DNA of 64,000 bases from positions 1 to 64,000 of the forward strand of contig JADGNQ010000006.1 of NCBI GenBank assembly GCA_017883385.1, read 5' to 3'. Each line of letters starts with the position of its first letter. The stretch's first letter is position 1. The position numbers were made by a program, and so were the translations under genes. The notes under the pieces are model-generated. The model was given only the letters and a program-made list of their open reading frames with translations. It was not told the origin of the DNA and did no database searches. Shown here piece by piece: positions 1-8,638 of this stretch. Source of the stretch: Candidatus Sulfotelmatobacter sp. Its GTDB lineage: Bacteria > Acidobacteriota > Terriglobia > Terriglobales > Acidobacteriaceae.

Positions 1-603
1 GAACTGGGCAAACAGCACTGGCTTCAGGTTCGGGAGCACGTGAACCCAGAACAGCCTGACCCCGCGAATCCCCGAAGCCCGCGCCTGCCGCACAAAGTCC
101 GAGTCCCGTAGCGATCCCGCTGTCGAGCACAGCACGCGCGCCGCATTTGTCCACCCCAGCAGCCCCAACATCAAAAAAGTCACCAGCACCGAAAACAGGG
201 GCGACACGTTCAACGGCATCACCGCCCGAACGGTAATCAGCAAGAACAGCCACGGCAACGACAGAAACAGATCCGTTACCGCCATCGCGCCCCGGGCCCA
301 CGCTCCGCCCAGATAGCCCGCCAGCCCACCCACTAGCGCTGCCATCAAAGTCGAGAGCAGTGCGGCGGCCGGCGCCAGCAGCAACGAAATGCGCGTTCCA
401 TACAGCACGCGTGCGAACCGGTCCCGCCCAATTTCATCTGTCCCAAGCCAGTGCTCCCGCGACGGAGCCGCGCCTGCCGCCTCGCGATACTGCTTCGCGT
501 ATCCCGCCGGAGCCAGCCATCCCGCCGCCAGCGACGAGCCCACCATGAGCAGCAAGACCGCACATGCCACCCTGCGCCAAAAGTCGTTGCCCACGATCCT
601 CAT
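1..603 (-). CDS. ABC transporter permease, DppC/OppC-like (partial)
   Basis: Inner-membrane permease of a peptide/nickel-type ABC importer; the 3' end runs off the window. Reading from ATG at 603 gives 201 residues without a stop. It starts with a transmembrane segment, has the family pattern HWLGTDEIGRDRFARVLYG, several hydrophobic spans, and the EAA-loop region DSDFVRQARASGIRG followed by HVLPN, which contacts the ATPase. The start overlaps the stop of the upstream permease by 4 bases (ATGA), typical of translationally coupled DppB/DppC pairs. Substrate cannot be told; the binding protein and ATPases must lie outside the window. Family call is firm, specificity unknown. Confidence 0.85.
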   Translation of the reverse strand, partial: MRIVGNDFWRRVACAVLLLMVGSSLAAGWLAPAGYAKQYREAAGAAPSREHWLGTDEIGRDRFARVLYGTRISLLLAPAAALLSTLMAALVGGLAGYLGGAWARGAMAVTDLFLSLPWLFLLITVRAVMPLNVSPLFSVLVTFLMLGLLGWTNAARVLCSTAGSLRDSDFVRQARASGIRGVRLFWVHVLPNLKPVLFAQF

Positions 604-1463
604 GCTTCCTGACCTCGAAGCATGTGTCCGATTACGTCGGCGCCTGAATTCGCCATCAAGGTTACCGCCGTCACCAGGATCGTGATATTCATCAGCAACG
701 GCAAATCGCGCCCCAGCGCTGCCTGCCATGCTAACTGTCCCACTCCGGCCAACCCGCACAAAGCTTCCACCGGGATCGCCGCTCCCACCGCAATGCTCAC
801 CGATATCCCCGCCACCGCCAGCAACTGCGGACCGACCACGGGCACAACATGCCAGAACAGAATCCGCAACTCGCCGAGCCCCTTGGCCCGCGCCATAGTG
901 ATGTGGGGCAGGGAATAGGCCTTCGCCAGCAGATTTCGTGCGTAGCGATAAACCCGCGGAAACACGATCAACGCGACCGCCAGCGCTCCCGGCACATTCC
1001 ATAACACCGATAACAGGGCCAGCACCGCTGCTGGAATGCAAAGAAACGTTCCACTGATTACCGTGGTTAGCGCGTCATAAGCCGACACCCGCAGCCAAGC
1101 CGCGCTGAGTGCCAATGCCATCGCCACAGCCCAACTCAGCAGCAGTCCAAGCCCCACAAGGCGCAGCGTTAGCGGAGTCCTCTCCCACAGCAGCACGCTT
1201 ACCGGCTGTCCCAAGGAAATTGAAGTTCCCAAGTCCCCGTGCACTGCCCGTTGTAAGGAATGAAAGTAGAAGCGAAACACATTGTGCTGCTCTAGCCGAG
1301 TTTGGCGTAGGGCTTGAACACTTGCGGAATTCAAATGCGGGTCAAGCTGCTGCTCATCCGCATCGAACCCGGGCGCCAGCCGCACCAGCGTCGCCGAGAG
1401 CAACCCTCCCAGCAGGACCGTTGCAACTATGGCGAGTCCATGCCGTGCAATTCTCCCCAGCAT
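600..1463 (-). CDS. ABC transporter permease, DppB/OppB-like
   Basis: Inner-membrane subunit of a peptide/nickel-type ABC importer, partner of the downstream permease. About 287 residues with an N-terminal membrane anchor, a periplasmic segment containing GDLGTSISLGQPV, and five or so further membrane spans. The EAA loop is visible as ITMARAKGLGELRILFWHVVP. I chose ATG at 1463; a TTG two codons upstream (1469) is closer to the GGAG and is an alternative. The gene begins only about a dozen bases after the stop of the HD-GYP/GGDEF gene, so the three may be co-transcribed, an unusual association. Specificity cannot be assigned. Confidence 0.8.
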   Translation of the reverse strand: MLGRIARHGLAIVATVLLGGLLSATLVRLAPGFDADEQQLDPHLNSASVQALRQTRLEQHNVFRFYFHSLQRAVHGDLGTSISLGQPVSVLLWERTPLTLRLVGLGLLLSWAVAMALALSAAWLRVSAYDALTTVISGTFLCIPAAVLALLSVLWNVPGALAVALIVFPRVYRYARNLLAKAYSLPHITMARAKGLGELRILFWHVVPVVGPQLLAVAGISVSIAVGAAIPVEALCGLAGVGQLAWQAALGRDLPLLMNITILVTAVTLMANSGADVIGHMLRGQEA

Positions 1464-1476
1464 GGACAAGATTCTC

Positions 1477-3945
1477 CTATCTCCCCGCAGCCCGGTGGGC
1501 TTTGGTTTCTTCGGCCGCGACTGCTTCGGCGTGATGAATCTGCTTCATCGAATACATCCTGCGGTCGGCCTCGGCCAGCAACCGCTCCACATCGAATCCG
1601 TCTTCCGGACAAAATGCCATCCCCACGCTCAGCGTAATCACATCCCGCCCGCACACATGCCGTCCCGATTCGATCGCCGCCTGGTTCAGCCGGTCCGCTT
1701 TTTCCTTCGCTGCCTCCGCCGTGAGTCCTGGTGCCGTAATCACAAACTCGTCTCCACCCATTCGCGCCACATAGTCGTATCCGCGGCAGACTTCTTTCAG
1801 CCTTGTTGTGAACTCGCGGAGCAACTTATCCCCCTCGAGGTGGCCGAATGAATCGTTGATTTGCTTGAAGCCATCGATGTCGCATACCAGCACCGCCAGT
1901 TGCGTTTTCATGCGCCGGCATCGCGCCACTTCTTGCGCCAGATGGACAAAGAGCGAGCGCGCATTGGGCAGGCCGGTCAGATAGTCGGTCGTCGCCGAGC
2001 TCTCCGCCTGCTGGTACTTCAACGCGTTCTCCACCGACAATGCGACCTTCGAGCCTACGGCCAGCAGGATCCTTAAATGATCGGGCGTGAAGGCGTCGCG
2101 GTTCGCGTGATACATCGCCAGCACGCCGACCACGCCGTTCAGGCCTTCCAGCGGCACGACCAACGCCGATTGCAGCGTCGAATGCTTGCCCGGGTCGACC
2201 ACATATCCCGCTTCCACCTGCGGATTTCCGTTCACGATCGGTTTGCTGTTTTCCGCTACCCATCCGCACAGCCCTTCGCCCACGCGAATCTTCAGCGACG
2301 ACAGCATGCGGAAGTTCTCGCCGCTCACCAGTTCCGGCAGCAGCCAGCCGTTCCGGTTGACGAACACGGCAATCGAGTCGTAAGGAATCATCCGCCGCAG
2401 CCGCATGGAAAGCACCGACAGCGTCTCGCTCAAACTCAGCGACACACCCAGATCCTGGCTCAGTTCGAACATCGTCTGAGCCTCTTGTCGCGCCGACGCA
2501 ATCGAAGTCAGGAAGTCCGTATCCACCGGCCCGTGTGTGGGGTCGCTGCGTTCGAATCCCGTGGCCGGTGCCAACCCGCGCTCGACCCGCAGTGTCTTGG
2601 AAAGTGAGTGCGGCGCCGCCGTGTCTTCCGTCATCTGCGCCATCCGCTCCAGCTCAACGTAGCGTTTCTCGAGAATCTCGACCACCTTCGGATCAAACCA
2701 CGTCCCGGAGTTCTCCTTTACTTTTGCCATTGCCTCGCAAAGGGGCAGCGCTGGACGGTACTGCCGGTGCGAAGCCAGAGCATCCAGGCAATCCGCGGCC
2801 GCCAGAATCCGCGCCCCGATTGGAATGCCCTCGCCCGCTAACCCCTCGGGATATCCCGTTCCATCCCAACGCTCGTGATGCGATCGCACAATCGGCGCCA
2901 CCGGATACGGGAATGCCACACGCTCCAGAATCTCCGCTCCCACCAGCGGATGTACTTTCATCTTTTCGAATTCTTCTGGTGTCAACCGTCCCGGCTTGTT
3001 GATGATCTGTTCCGGAACCGCGAGCTTTCCAATGTCGTGCAACAGGGCCGCTGCCCTGAGCGCTTCGATCTCGTCTGCCCCCAGATTCAGTTCCTTGGCC
3101 ACTGCCACGGCGTACGTCCGTACCCGCTGGAGATGGGTGTGAGTGGTGTGGTCCTTGGCCTCAATCGCCAGCGCCAGGGCCTCGATCGTGCGCATGTTCA
3201 GCGACGCGATCTCCTCCACGTGCCGCTTTTCAACTTCGACCCGGTCTTTCTCTGCCTCAAGGCGACCCAGGTACAGCCGGTACGATCGGTAGACCCAATA
3301 GATGAGGGGCAGCACCAGCAGGGATGTTTCCCATCCCGCCGACCGGTTTACAATTCCCACCAGCCCCACTGCTGCCGCTCCTACCAGGTAGTACGGGAAC
3401 GACCAGAAGTAACACTCCGACCAGACTTTTCGGCTCGATTTGCCCTCGGTCAGCGCAATCACGACCGAGATCGGCAGAGTGTTGGCGAAGAAGAACACCA
3501 GCGCGGCCACCATCAGCAGAATCGGTTTGTTCGATCCAAACCTCGCCGAGAGCCAGTTATAGCTGATGTAGGTAAGGGCGCTGGCGTTCGCCATCATGCC
3601 CGCCACGTTGAACAGCACCTTCACCGGGTCCAGCCGTTTGCGCGCGTGCCAGATGCTCTGCACCAGGGTAGCGGTGCAGCCCATCACCAGGGTCTCCGAA
3701 AGGCTCAACTCCATCACGCCCAGCAGGATGAACAGGAAGTTCACTGACATCGTGCCGTCGATGCCCGGCAGTTGCACTTTCAACCCTGATGCCAGAATCG
3801 CCACCACCAGATAGCACGCGAATCGCGTCAGGTCCTGAGATTGCCAATGTGACAGGGCATACCCCAACGCCACCACGCCAAAGAGCGCAGTTACGCCGAC
3901 GAATACCTTCGTCTGGATTGATAATCCCTCTGTCTCTGGCTTCAT
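1477..3945 (-). CDS. Membrane HD-GYP / GAF / GGDEF c-di-GMP enzyme
   Basis: Predicted bifunctional cyclic-di-GMP protein of 822 residues. Residues about 10-220 hold roughly seven hydrophobic spans (a MASE-like sensor), followed by a short charged helix. An HD-GYP phosphodiesterase domain follows with HDIGK (HD at 303-304), HHERWDGTGYP (GYP-type motif near 362-366) and later metal-binding residues. A GAF-like region spans about 485-640. The C-terminal GGDEF domain has an intact active site (730-734) and an inhibitory RxxD I-site (721-724, five residues before GGDEF), so both synthesis and breakdown look possible. ATG at 3945 is preceded by AAGGA at good spacing; a longer frame to 4029 has no such site. 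Divergent from the PilZ-bearing activator at 4319. Confidence 0.9.
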   Translation of the reverse strand: MKPETEGLSIQTKVFVGVTALFGVVALGYALSHWQSQDLTRFACYLVVAILASGLKVQLPGIDGTMSVNFLFILLGVMELSLSETLVMGCTATLVQSIWHARKRLDPVKVLFNVAGMMANASALTYISYNWLSARFGSNKPILLMVAALVFFFANTLPISVVIALTEGKSSRKVWSECYFWSFPYYLVGAAAVGLVGIVNRSAGWETSLLVLPLIYWVYRSYRLYLGRLEAEKDRVEVEKRHVEEIASLNMRTIEALALAIEAKDHTTHTHLQRVRTYAVAVAKELNLGADEIEALRAAALLHDIGKLAVPEQIINKPGRLTPEEFEKMKVHPLVGAEILERVAFPYPVAPIVRSHHERWDGTGYPEGLAGEGIPIGARILAAADCLDALASHRQYRPALPLCEAMAKVKENSGTWFDPKVVEILEKRYVELERMAQMTEDTAAPHSLSKTLRVERGLAPATGFERSDPTHGPVDTDFLTSIASARQEAQTMFELSQDLGVSLSLSETLSVLSMRLRRMIPYDSIAVFVNRNGWLLPELVSGENFRMLSSLKIRVGEGLCGWVAENSKPIVNGNPQVEAGYVVDPGKHSTLQSALVVPLEGLNGVVGVLAMYHANRDAFTPDHLRILLAVGSKVALSVENALKYQQAESSATTDYLTGLPNARSLFVHLAQEVARCRRMKTQLAVLVCDIDGFKQINDSFGHLEGDKLLREFTTRLKEVCRGYDYVARMGGDEFVITAPGLTAEAAKEKADRLNQAAIESGRHVCGRDVITLSVGMAFCPEDGFDVERLLAEADRRMYSMKQIHHAEAVAAEETKAHRAAGR

Positions 3946-4138
3946 GTAATCCTTGGCCACTGTCGCCGTTGAGGCTTTGAAGCGCGTTTGCCCTTGCTCA
4001 CGCCCTCGCCTCCTCCTGCAAAGACACAAGAGTGTTCTGCACGGACCTCCCGCGCCCGCAGTTCAGCCCAAAAGGGCACACATCTGCCCACCTTGAGCCT
4101 TGCCTGAATCGTATTGCAGAGATTAGGTCTTCAGAAGC

Positions 4139-4252
4139 TTACTAAAGTAACCACACGGAGGGCCGTACACGTTACCCTCCGCGCCTCCCCCAACGGCGAA
4201 ACCTCGAGCGCCGGAGCCGCACGGAAAAAGTAACCTATTACTTTCGTTACCC
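4139..4252. promoter_or_regulatory. Duplicated operator-like elements in divergent promoter region
   Basis: The roughly 370-base gap between the divergent HD-GYP/GGDEF and PilZ-activator genes holds AAAGTAACC twice (4144-4152 and 4227-4235), each followed by CGTTACCC (4170-4177 and 4245-4252). The second copy is also half of a perfect inverted repeat AAAGTAA-N4-TTACTTT (4227-4244); the first is preceded by TTACT. Repeated, oppositely oriented AT-rich boxes in otherwise GC-rich DNA suggest binding sites for a regulator, possibly the neighbouring activator. I found no convincing -24/-12 promoter. Confidence 0.5.
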
Positions 4253-4318
4253 CCCGAGCAATGCGCCTCTCGGTTGAAGTGCCCTGCCTGTGTCAAGATC
4301 ATCCCCAAACGCCCTTCA

Positions 4319-6112
4319 ATGCCGATATCGAACCGCAATTCGGACCCGCACCAACCGCTCACCAGCCAAGGCGCAGGTACGGCGAATGCTCCCAGGACGG
4401 GTGGCCCAGGCGATACGCCCAGAGCCGTCTTCTCAGCCGATTTGCAGGGAGATTTCACCGCCTGCAACGCTACGTTCACCCAGCTTTTTGGCTATTCGCC
4501 GCAGGAACTTCTCGGCCGCAACTTCGCTGCCTTGTTCGCCCCCACCGAGAAAGCAGACCGCGAAGACCAGTCCCGGTTGCGACGGACGATTCTCACCGCC
4601 GCCTCGACCATGGGTGACTATCATTCTCAGTTGCTCGCTTATCCTAAGTCGGGAAGCGGGTTTCACGTCCACTTCTCGGCAACACTTTTGCGTGATGCCG
4701 CGTCCGCTCCAATAGCAGTCGTAGTCGTGGTCGTGCCGCTCGCGCAAGCTGTTGTCGCCAAGCCTGATTCACCCGCGATTCCGGTCGTGCAGGGCATCGT
4801 CTCCCGGAAAATCGACGACACGGTCTTCATCCTCGCCAGCCCCGTGATGCACAAGTTCATGGGTCTGGTCGATCGCGTCGCGGGACACACCGAGACCGTC
4901 CTGATTACCGGCGAGACCGGCACGGGAAAAGAGTTGATTGCCCGTACGGTGCATGAGTCATCCCATCGGCGTGGCCGCCCCTGGGTCGATATCAATTGTG
5001 CAGCCCTTCCCGAGAACCTCGTCGAAAGCGAACTCTTCGGATACGAAAAAGGGGCCTTCAGCGGTGCCGATTCCTCCAAGCCCGGTCTCTTTGAACTTGC
5101 CGACAAGGGCACACTTTTCCTTGACGAAATCGGCGAGTTGCAGCTGCAAACTCAGGTCAAGTTGCTGCGCGTACTCGACGGTCAGGCGTTCTACCGTCTC
5201 GGCGGCCACCGCAAGATTAAAGTTGACGTCCGCATCGTCGCCGCCACCAACCAAAACCTCGAAGCTGCGGTCCAGGACGGCCGTTTCCGGCAGGATCTTT
5301 TCCACCGCCTCGGACAATTTCAGCTCCGTGTTCCACCGCTGCGCGAGCGACCTGAGGACATTGTTGCCCTCGCCGAACACTTTCTGCGCTTGAAGGCCCC
5401 AGGCAAGAATTTCTCGTCGCAGGCCGTTTCCGCTCTTCTCTCGCACGCGTGGCCCGGAAACATTCGTGAACTGCGCAACCTGGTCGCCAAGGTGGCTATG
5501 GAGTTTTCCAGCTCAGAAATCGATTTCTCCAAGCTTAGTGCCGCGCTCACCGGAGAGCCGGCTGCGCTGCGGCAAACTGCGTCCATGCCTGTAGGCAATC
5601 TCGACAGCATGGAAGAGCAAATGATCATCAAAGCCCTCGAGCGTACCGGCGGGCAGCGCACACTCGCTGCCGAGCAGCTTGGCATATCCCGCCGCACCCT
5701 GAGCCGCAAGTTGAAGGAATACAGCATCAACTTCGCTCCGGGAGAAAGCACGGCGTCGCTTGGCTTTATCAGTACGGAGCAACAGAAATTCTTCCGCGCA
5801 CGGGTGGAAATTGTTGTCAAGATCAAGAACTCTCAAGGAGACGAGATCACAGTGCAGGGCGTGAACCTGAGCACCGGGGGCATGGGACTCGACGGTATTA
5901 AGGAGCCCCTGCGCTTCTCCGGGTTGCTGGACGTAAGCTTCCTTTTGCCCGACAGCGACGTCCTCTTTCAGGCCAAGGCCCGTCTCATGTGGATCGGCGA
6001 CGAAGGTCGCGTCGGAATTCGATTCGCCGTGATCGAGCCCGCCATCTTCGAACACCTGCAGCACTGGTCAAACAAGAAAATGAAGGAAGAAGGCTGGGAA
6101 TTTCCCTCGTAG
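4319..6112 (+). CDS. NtrC-type activator with PAS, AAA+, Fis HTH and C-terminal PilZ
   Basis: Predicted bacterial enhancer-binding protein, 597 residues from ATG 4319 (a TTG at 4274 would add 15; neither has a clear ribosome site). A PAS-like domain occupies about 30-145. The sigma54-type AAA+ domain runs about 165-400 with Walker A GETGTGKE (198-205), Walker B LFLDEIG (266-272) and the sigma54-contact loop GAFSGA (245-250; the usual form is GAFTGA). A Fis-type helix-turn-helix (about 436-470) is followed by a PilZ domain (about 490-578) with NLSTGG at 516-521. PilZ commonly binds c-di-GMP, although the RxxxR part is not canonical here. A PilZ after the HTH is unusual. Divergence from a c-di-GMP enzyme suggests a regulatory circuit (inference). 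Confidence 0.88.
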   Translation: MPISNRNSDPHQPLTSQGAGTANAPRTGGPGDTPRAVFSADLQGDFTACNATFTQLFGYSPQELLGRNFAALFAPTEKADREDQSRLRRTILTAASTMGDYHSQLLAYPKSGSGFHVHFSATLLRDAASAPIAVVVVVVPLAQAVVAKPDSPAIPVVQGIVSRKIDDTVFILASPVMHKFMGLVDRVAGHTETVLITGETGTGKELIARTVHESSHRRGRPWVDINCAALPENLVESELFGYEKGAFSGADSSKPGLFELADKGTLFLDEIGELQLQTQVKLLRVLDGQAFYRLGGHRKIKVDVRIVAATNQNLEAAVQDGRFRQDLFHRLGQFQLRVPPLRERPEDIVALAEHFLRLKAPGKNFSSQAVSALLSHAWPGNIRELRNLVAKVAMEFSSSEIDFSKLSAALTGEPAALRQTASMPVGNLDSMEEQMIIKALERTGGQRTLAAEQLGISRRTLSRKLKEYSINFAPGESTASLGFISTEQQKFFRARVEIVVKIKNSQGDEITVQGVNLSTGGMGLDGIKEPLRFSGLLDVSFLLPDSDVLFQAKARLMWIGDEGRVGIRFAVIEPAIFEHLQHWSNKKMKEEGWEFPS

Positions 6113-6150
6113 GGTGGCGTCCCCGCAAGTCGCAGCACAGATCCAAATCC

Positions 6151-6221
6151 TGTCATCCTGAGCGATGCGGACCTGTCGCCGACTCCATATGTTATGTTCT
6201 TCGCTTCGCTGAGGATGGACA
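6151..6221. repeat. Dispersed palindromic repeat (copy 1)
   Basis: TGTCATCCTGAGCGATGCG at the left and TTCTTCGCTTCGCTGAGGATGGACA-like sequence at the right form imperfect inverted arms. The same element occurs at 56181-56263. It lies in the gap between the convergent activator and sialidase-like genes, where it may also act as a bidirectional terminator. Confidence 0.7.
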
Positions 6222-6228
6222 CACTCAC

Positions 6229-7629
6229 TCATCTAGTCTGGCTCGTGAAGTCCGCCGTGCCGACTTTAACGATCGTGCCTCGGGCCGGCGCCTTCGGCTC
6301 TTTCGTGTCTTTTCCCGCTTCAGTCTCCTTCGCTTCAGCGGCGGCAGGCTTCTCCGTCCAGATCCCGTAAACGCGCCCGCCATACGCCGCGAGCCCCGTA
6401 TAGTCGCCGAAGAAGACTCCACTGGCTTCGAAGGGCTCGTCGGTCCAAGCATAGTTCGTAAAGGTGCGTCCGGCGTCAGTGGAGCGCGCCAGAGCCACGA
6501 CCTGCTTGCGATTCTGTGGATCGCCCCGGCGGTCATAGAAAAGAACATCGACGGAGCCGTCGGTTGGGTCTACGGCGAGCCACTGAAAGAATTGTTCCGC
6601 GCCATTGTGTTCCGGATCGTTGTTTACTCGTTCGGGCGAGGACCATCGCTTTCCCTTGTCGTTGGAGTTCGCGATGAAAACATCCAGATCGCCGTTGCGA
6701 TAGTCGCTCCAGGTTACATACAGTCTCTTACTCTTCGGATCGATCGCGATCTGCGGAAATCCGTTGGCTCGTTCGAGCGTCTGTATGGCAAACATGATGG
6801 GCGCCGTATGAATGATGGGGCGTGCACGGGAGAACGTCTGGCCCCCATCGTGCGAGGACGTGAGCATGATCTCATCATCCTGGCTCCAAATCGCATAGAG
6901 CGTGCCATCGGGCGCAACCACGCCGTCGAATCCCTCGGCTGCACCGTTGTCATCGCGCGGCAAGCCAGGATGAGCATCGATCTCAATCGGCTTCGACCAG
7001 GTCTTGCCATCGTCGGTCGAACGTGAGAGCACCATCTGTGAATCGGTCAACCTCCAGCGCGTCCAGCCGATGTACAGATTCCCTGCATATTTACTCTTAG
7101 TGTTGTCTGCGACGATGTAAGGCTTGTCTTCGAACGGAATTCCCGGTTGCGACGGCTGTTCGGCGACTGGAACGTGCTCCGCTTCCCACGTTTTTCCACC
7201 ATCGAGCGAGCGCTGCACAAAAATGCCGTTGCGCGTCGCGCCATGGGCCCAGTAGTTAAACGTCCCCAACCTGTCGAACGCGATGTAGCAGACAAACGCA
7301 TGCCCCTGGTTGTCGAATGCCACCGACACGTCGCCCGAGACCCGATAGTTCTTGGGATCCACGCCCTCAGCCAGTTGCCAGGTGTGGCCGGAGTCCTGCG
7401 AGTGAGCCGCGTGCACGTTGTCCTGAAAGACGCCGACCACCTGCCGCGGATTTGTAGGATTTACCGCAATCCCTGGCTCTGTGAAGTAGCCTTGCGTTGG
7501 AGTCAGCGTGAAGACCTCCGACTTAGGAGCCTTCGGCATATCCTGCCCGTACAAGAGCGAGACTGTACCAACGAGCAACAGGGAAGGTATCAGCCATGCG
7601 AATCGGCGTAGAAAAAGTGTGAGGAGCAT
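6229..7629 (-). CDS. Exported sialidase-like BNR/Asp-box protein
   Basis: 466-residue exported protein of the six-bladed sialidase/BNR fold. The N-terminus has a signal peptide ending near VSLLYGQ. Asp-box motifs repeat along the chain: SQDSGHTW, SLDGGKTW, STDDGKTW, SHDGGQTF, NDKGKRW and STDAGRTF. The C-terminus has a lysine/glutamate-rich stretch. I cannot identify the sialidase catalytic arginine triad, so enzyme activity is uncertain; many Asp-box proteins are not sialidases. It is last in a minus-strand operon with a GH38 mannosidase and a ROK kinase (31-base gap to the latter), which favours a role in glycan breakdown. Confidence 0.75.
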   Translation of the reverse strand: MLLTLFLRRFAWLIPSLLLVGTVSLLYGQDMPKAPKSEVFTLTPTQGYFTEPGIAVNPTNPRQVVGVFQDNVHAAHSQDSGHTWQLAEGVDPKNYRVSGDVSVAFDNQGHAFVCYIAFDRLGTFNYWAHGATRNGIFVQRSLDGGKTWEAEHVPVAEQPSQPGIPFEDKPYIVADNTKSKYAGNLYIGWTRWRLTDSQMVLSRSTDDGKTWSKPIEIDAHPGLPRDDNGAAEGFDGVVAPDGTLYAIWSQDDEIMLTSSHDGGQTFSRARPIIHTAPIMFAIQTLERANGFPQIAIDPKSKRLYVTWSDYRNGDLDVFIANSNDKGKRWSSPERVNNDPEHNGAEQFFQWLAVDPTDGSVDVLFYDRRGDPQNRKQVVALARSTDAGRTFTNYAWTDEPFEASGVFFGDYTGLAAYGGRVYGIWTEKPAAAEAKETEAGKDTKEPKAPARGTIVKVGTADFTSQTR

Positions 7630-7660
7630 TCGAGGTCCAGTGGTATTGCTGATCTAGCTG

Positions 7661-8638
7661 CTAAGTAAGATCCTGCGAACACAATGCCGCGCCGCCGGCG
7701 ATTCCCGCGTCGGCACCATAGTGGGCCATGACTAATGGTATTTCCGACGCGCGGGGATTCACGCACCAACTCGGAAGCCGGTTCTTGATTTCATCGAAAA
7801 ATGGCTTGAGCATGGCCGCCACGCCGCCACCCATCACGAGAACGTCGGGGTCCAGCAGGTCAACGATGTTGCCCAGCCACACACTTAGGACCTCGACCGT
7901 CTCCTGAAGAATCTCGCGGGCCAAGGGATCGCCGGCAGCGTAAGCCTGCCCCACCAGTTCGCTGGCAACGGAGGCAACGTCTCCCTTTGCCAGATCGAGA
8001 ATCATAGAATGAGCCGACTTCGCACCGAGTTTGGTTCGCGCCCGCGCCCCAATCGCAGGTCCCGCGGCCAGAATTTCGATGCATCCGCGTTTACCGCAAG
8101 CGCAGAGCGGCCCCCGGTAGTCGATACTCACATGCCCGCCTTCGCCGGCAGAGCCGGTGTTGCCGTGGTAGACACGGCCATCGAGCACGATGCCGGTTCC
8201 TATCCCGGTTCCGATGGTCGTATAGAAGACGTAGTGATACCCGCGTGCGGCGCCCCAGCGCGTTTCTGCGAGCGCCGCCGCGTTGGCGTCGTTATCTAGT
8301 TTGACGGGGAGGTGGTAAAGGTCCTTGATCCTCTCCACCAGTGGAAAATTCCGCCAGCAGGGAACATTTGGAGGATTGAGGATCACGCCCGTTATCGGAT
8401 CTAGCGGTCCCGGCGCGCAGATGCCGATGCTCTGAATCCCTGCGCCGGACGCAGTCGCTGACGACGACATCGAGTCAATCGCGCCAGTGACCGCCTGCAA
8501 CGCAGCCTCCGGCGTGCCATTCGCCAGCATGGGCCTGCGACCCTGCGCCAGGATCTTGCCTTCATGGTCGATGAGACCGACGGCAACTTTCGTGCCGCCG
8601 ATGTCGACTCCCAGGACCACCTGCTTCATTTCGCTCAT
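7661..8638 (-). CDS. ROK-family sugar kinase
   Basis: 325-residue ROK protein, probably a glucokinase or related hexose/N-acetylhexosamine kinase acting in the cytoplasm. The ATP-binding motif VLGVDIGGTKVAVG is at the N-terminus. The sugar-site region GSAGEGGH and the ROK zinc motif CACGKRGCIE are intact. There is no N-terminal DNA-binding domain, so it is a kinase and not a ROK repressor. Its ATG overlaps the stop of the GH38 gene by 4 bases, indicating translational coupling; it may phosphorylate sugar released by the mannosidase. Exact substrate is not determinable from sequence alone. Confidence 0.87.
   Translation of the reverse strand: MSEMKQVVLGVDIGGTKVAVGLIDHEGKILAQGRRPMLANGTPEAALQAVTGAIDSMSSSATASGAGIQSIGICAPGPLDPITGVILNPPNVPCWRNFPLVERIKDLYHLPVKLDNDANAAALAETRWGAARGYHYVFYTTIGTGIGTGIVLDGRVYHGNTGSAGEGGHVSIDYRGPLCACGKRGCIEILAAGPAIGARARTKLGAKSAHSMILDLAKGDVASVASELVGQAYAAGDPLAREILQETVEVLSVWLGNIVDLLDPDVLVMGGGVAAMLKPFFDEIKNRLPSWCVNPRASEIPLVMAHYGADAGIAGGAALCSQDLT

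Noticed and set aside
2548-2566. GCGTTCGAATCCCG resembles a tRNA T-arm
   Set aside because: It lies inside the HD-GYP/GGDEF coding sequence and no acceptor or anticodon arm can be folded around it.
4074-4090. Possible sigma54 promoter (AGGGCACACATCTGCC)
   Set aside because: GG and GC are correctly spaced but the flanking bases fit the consensus poorly.
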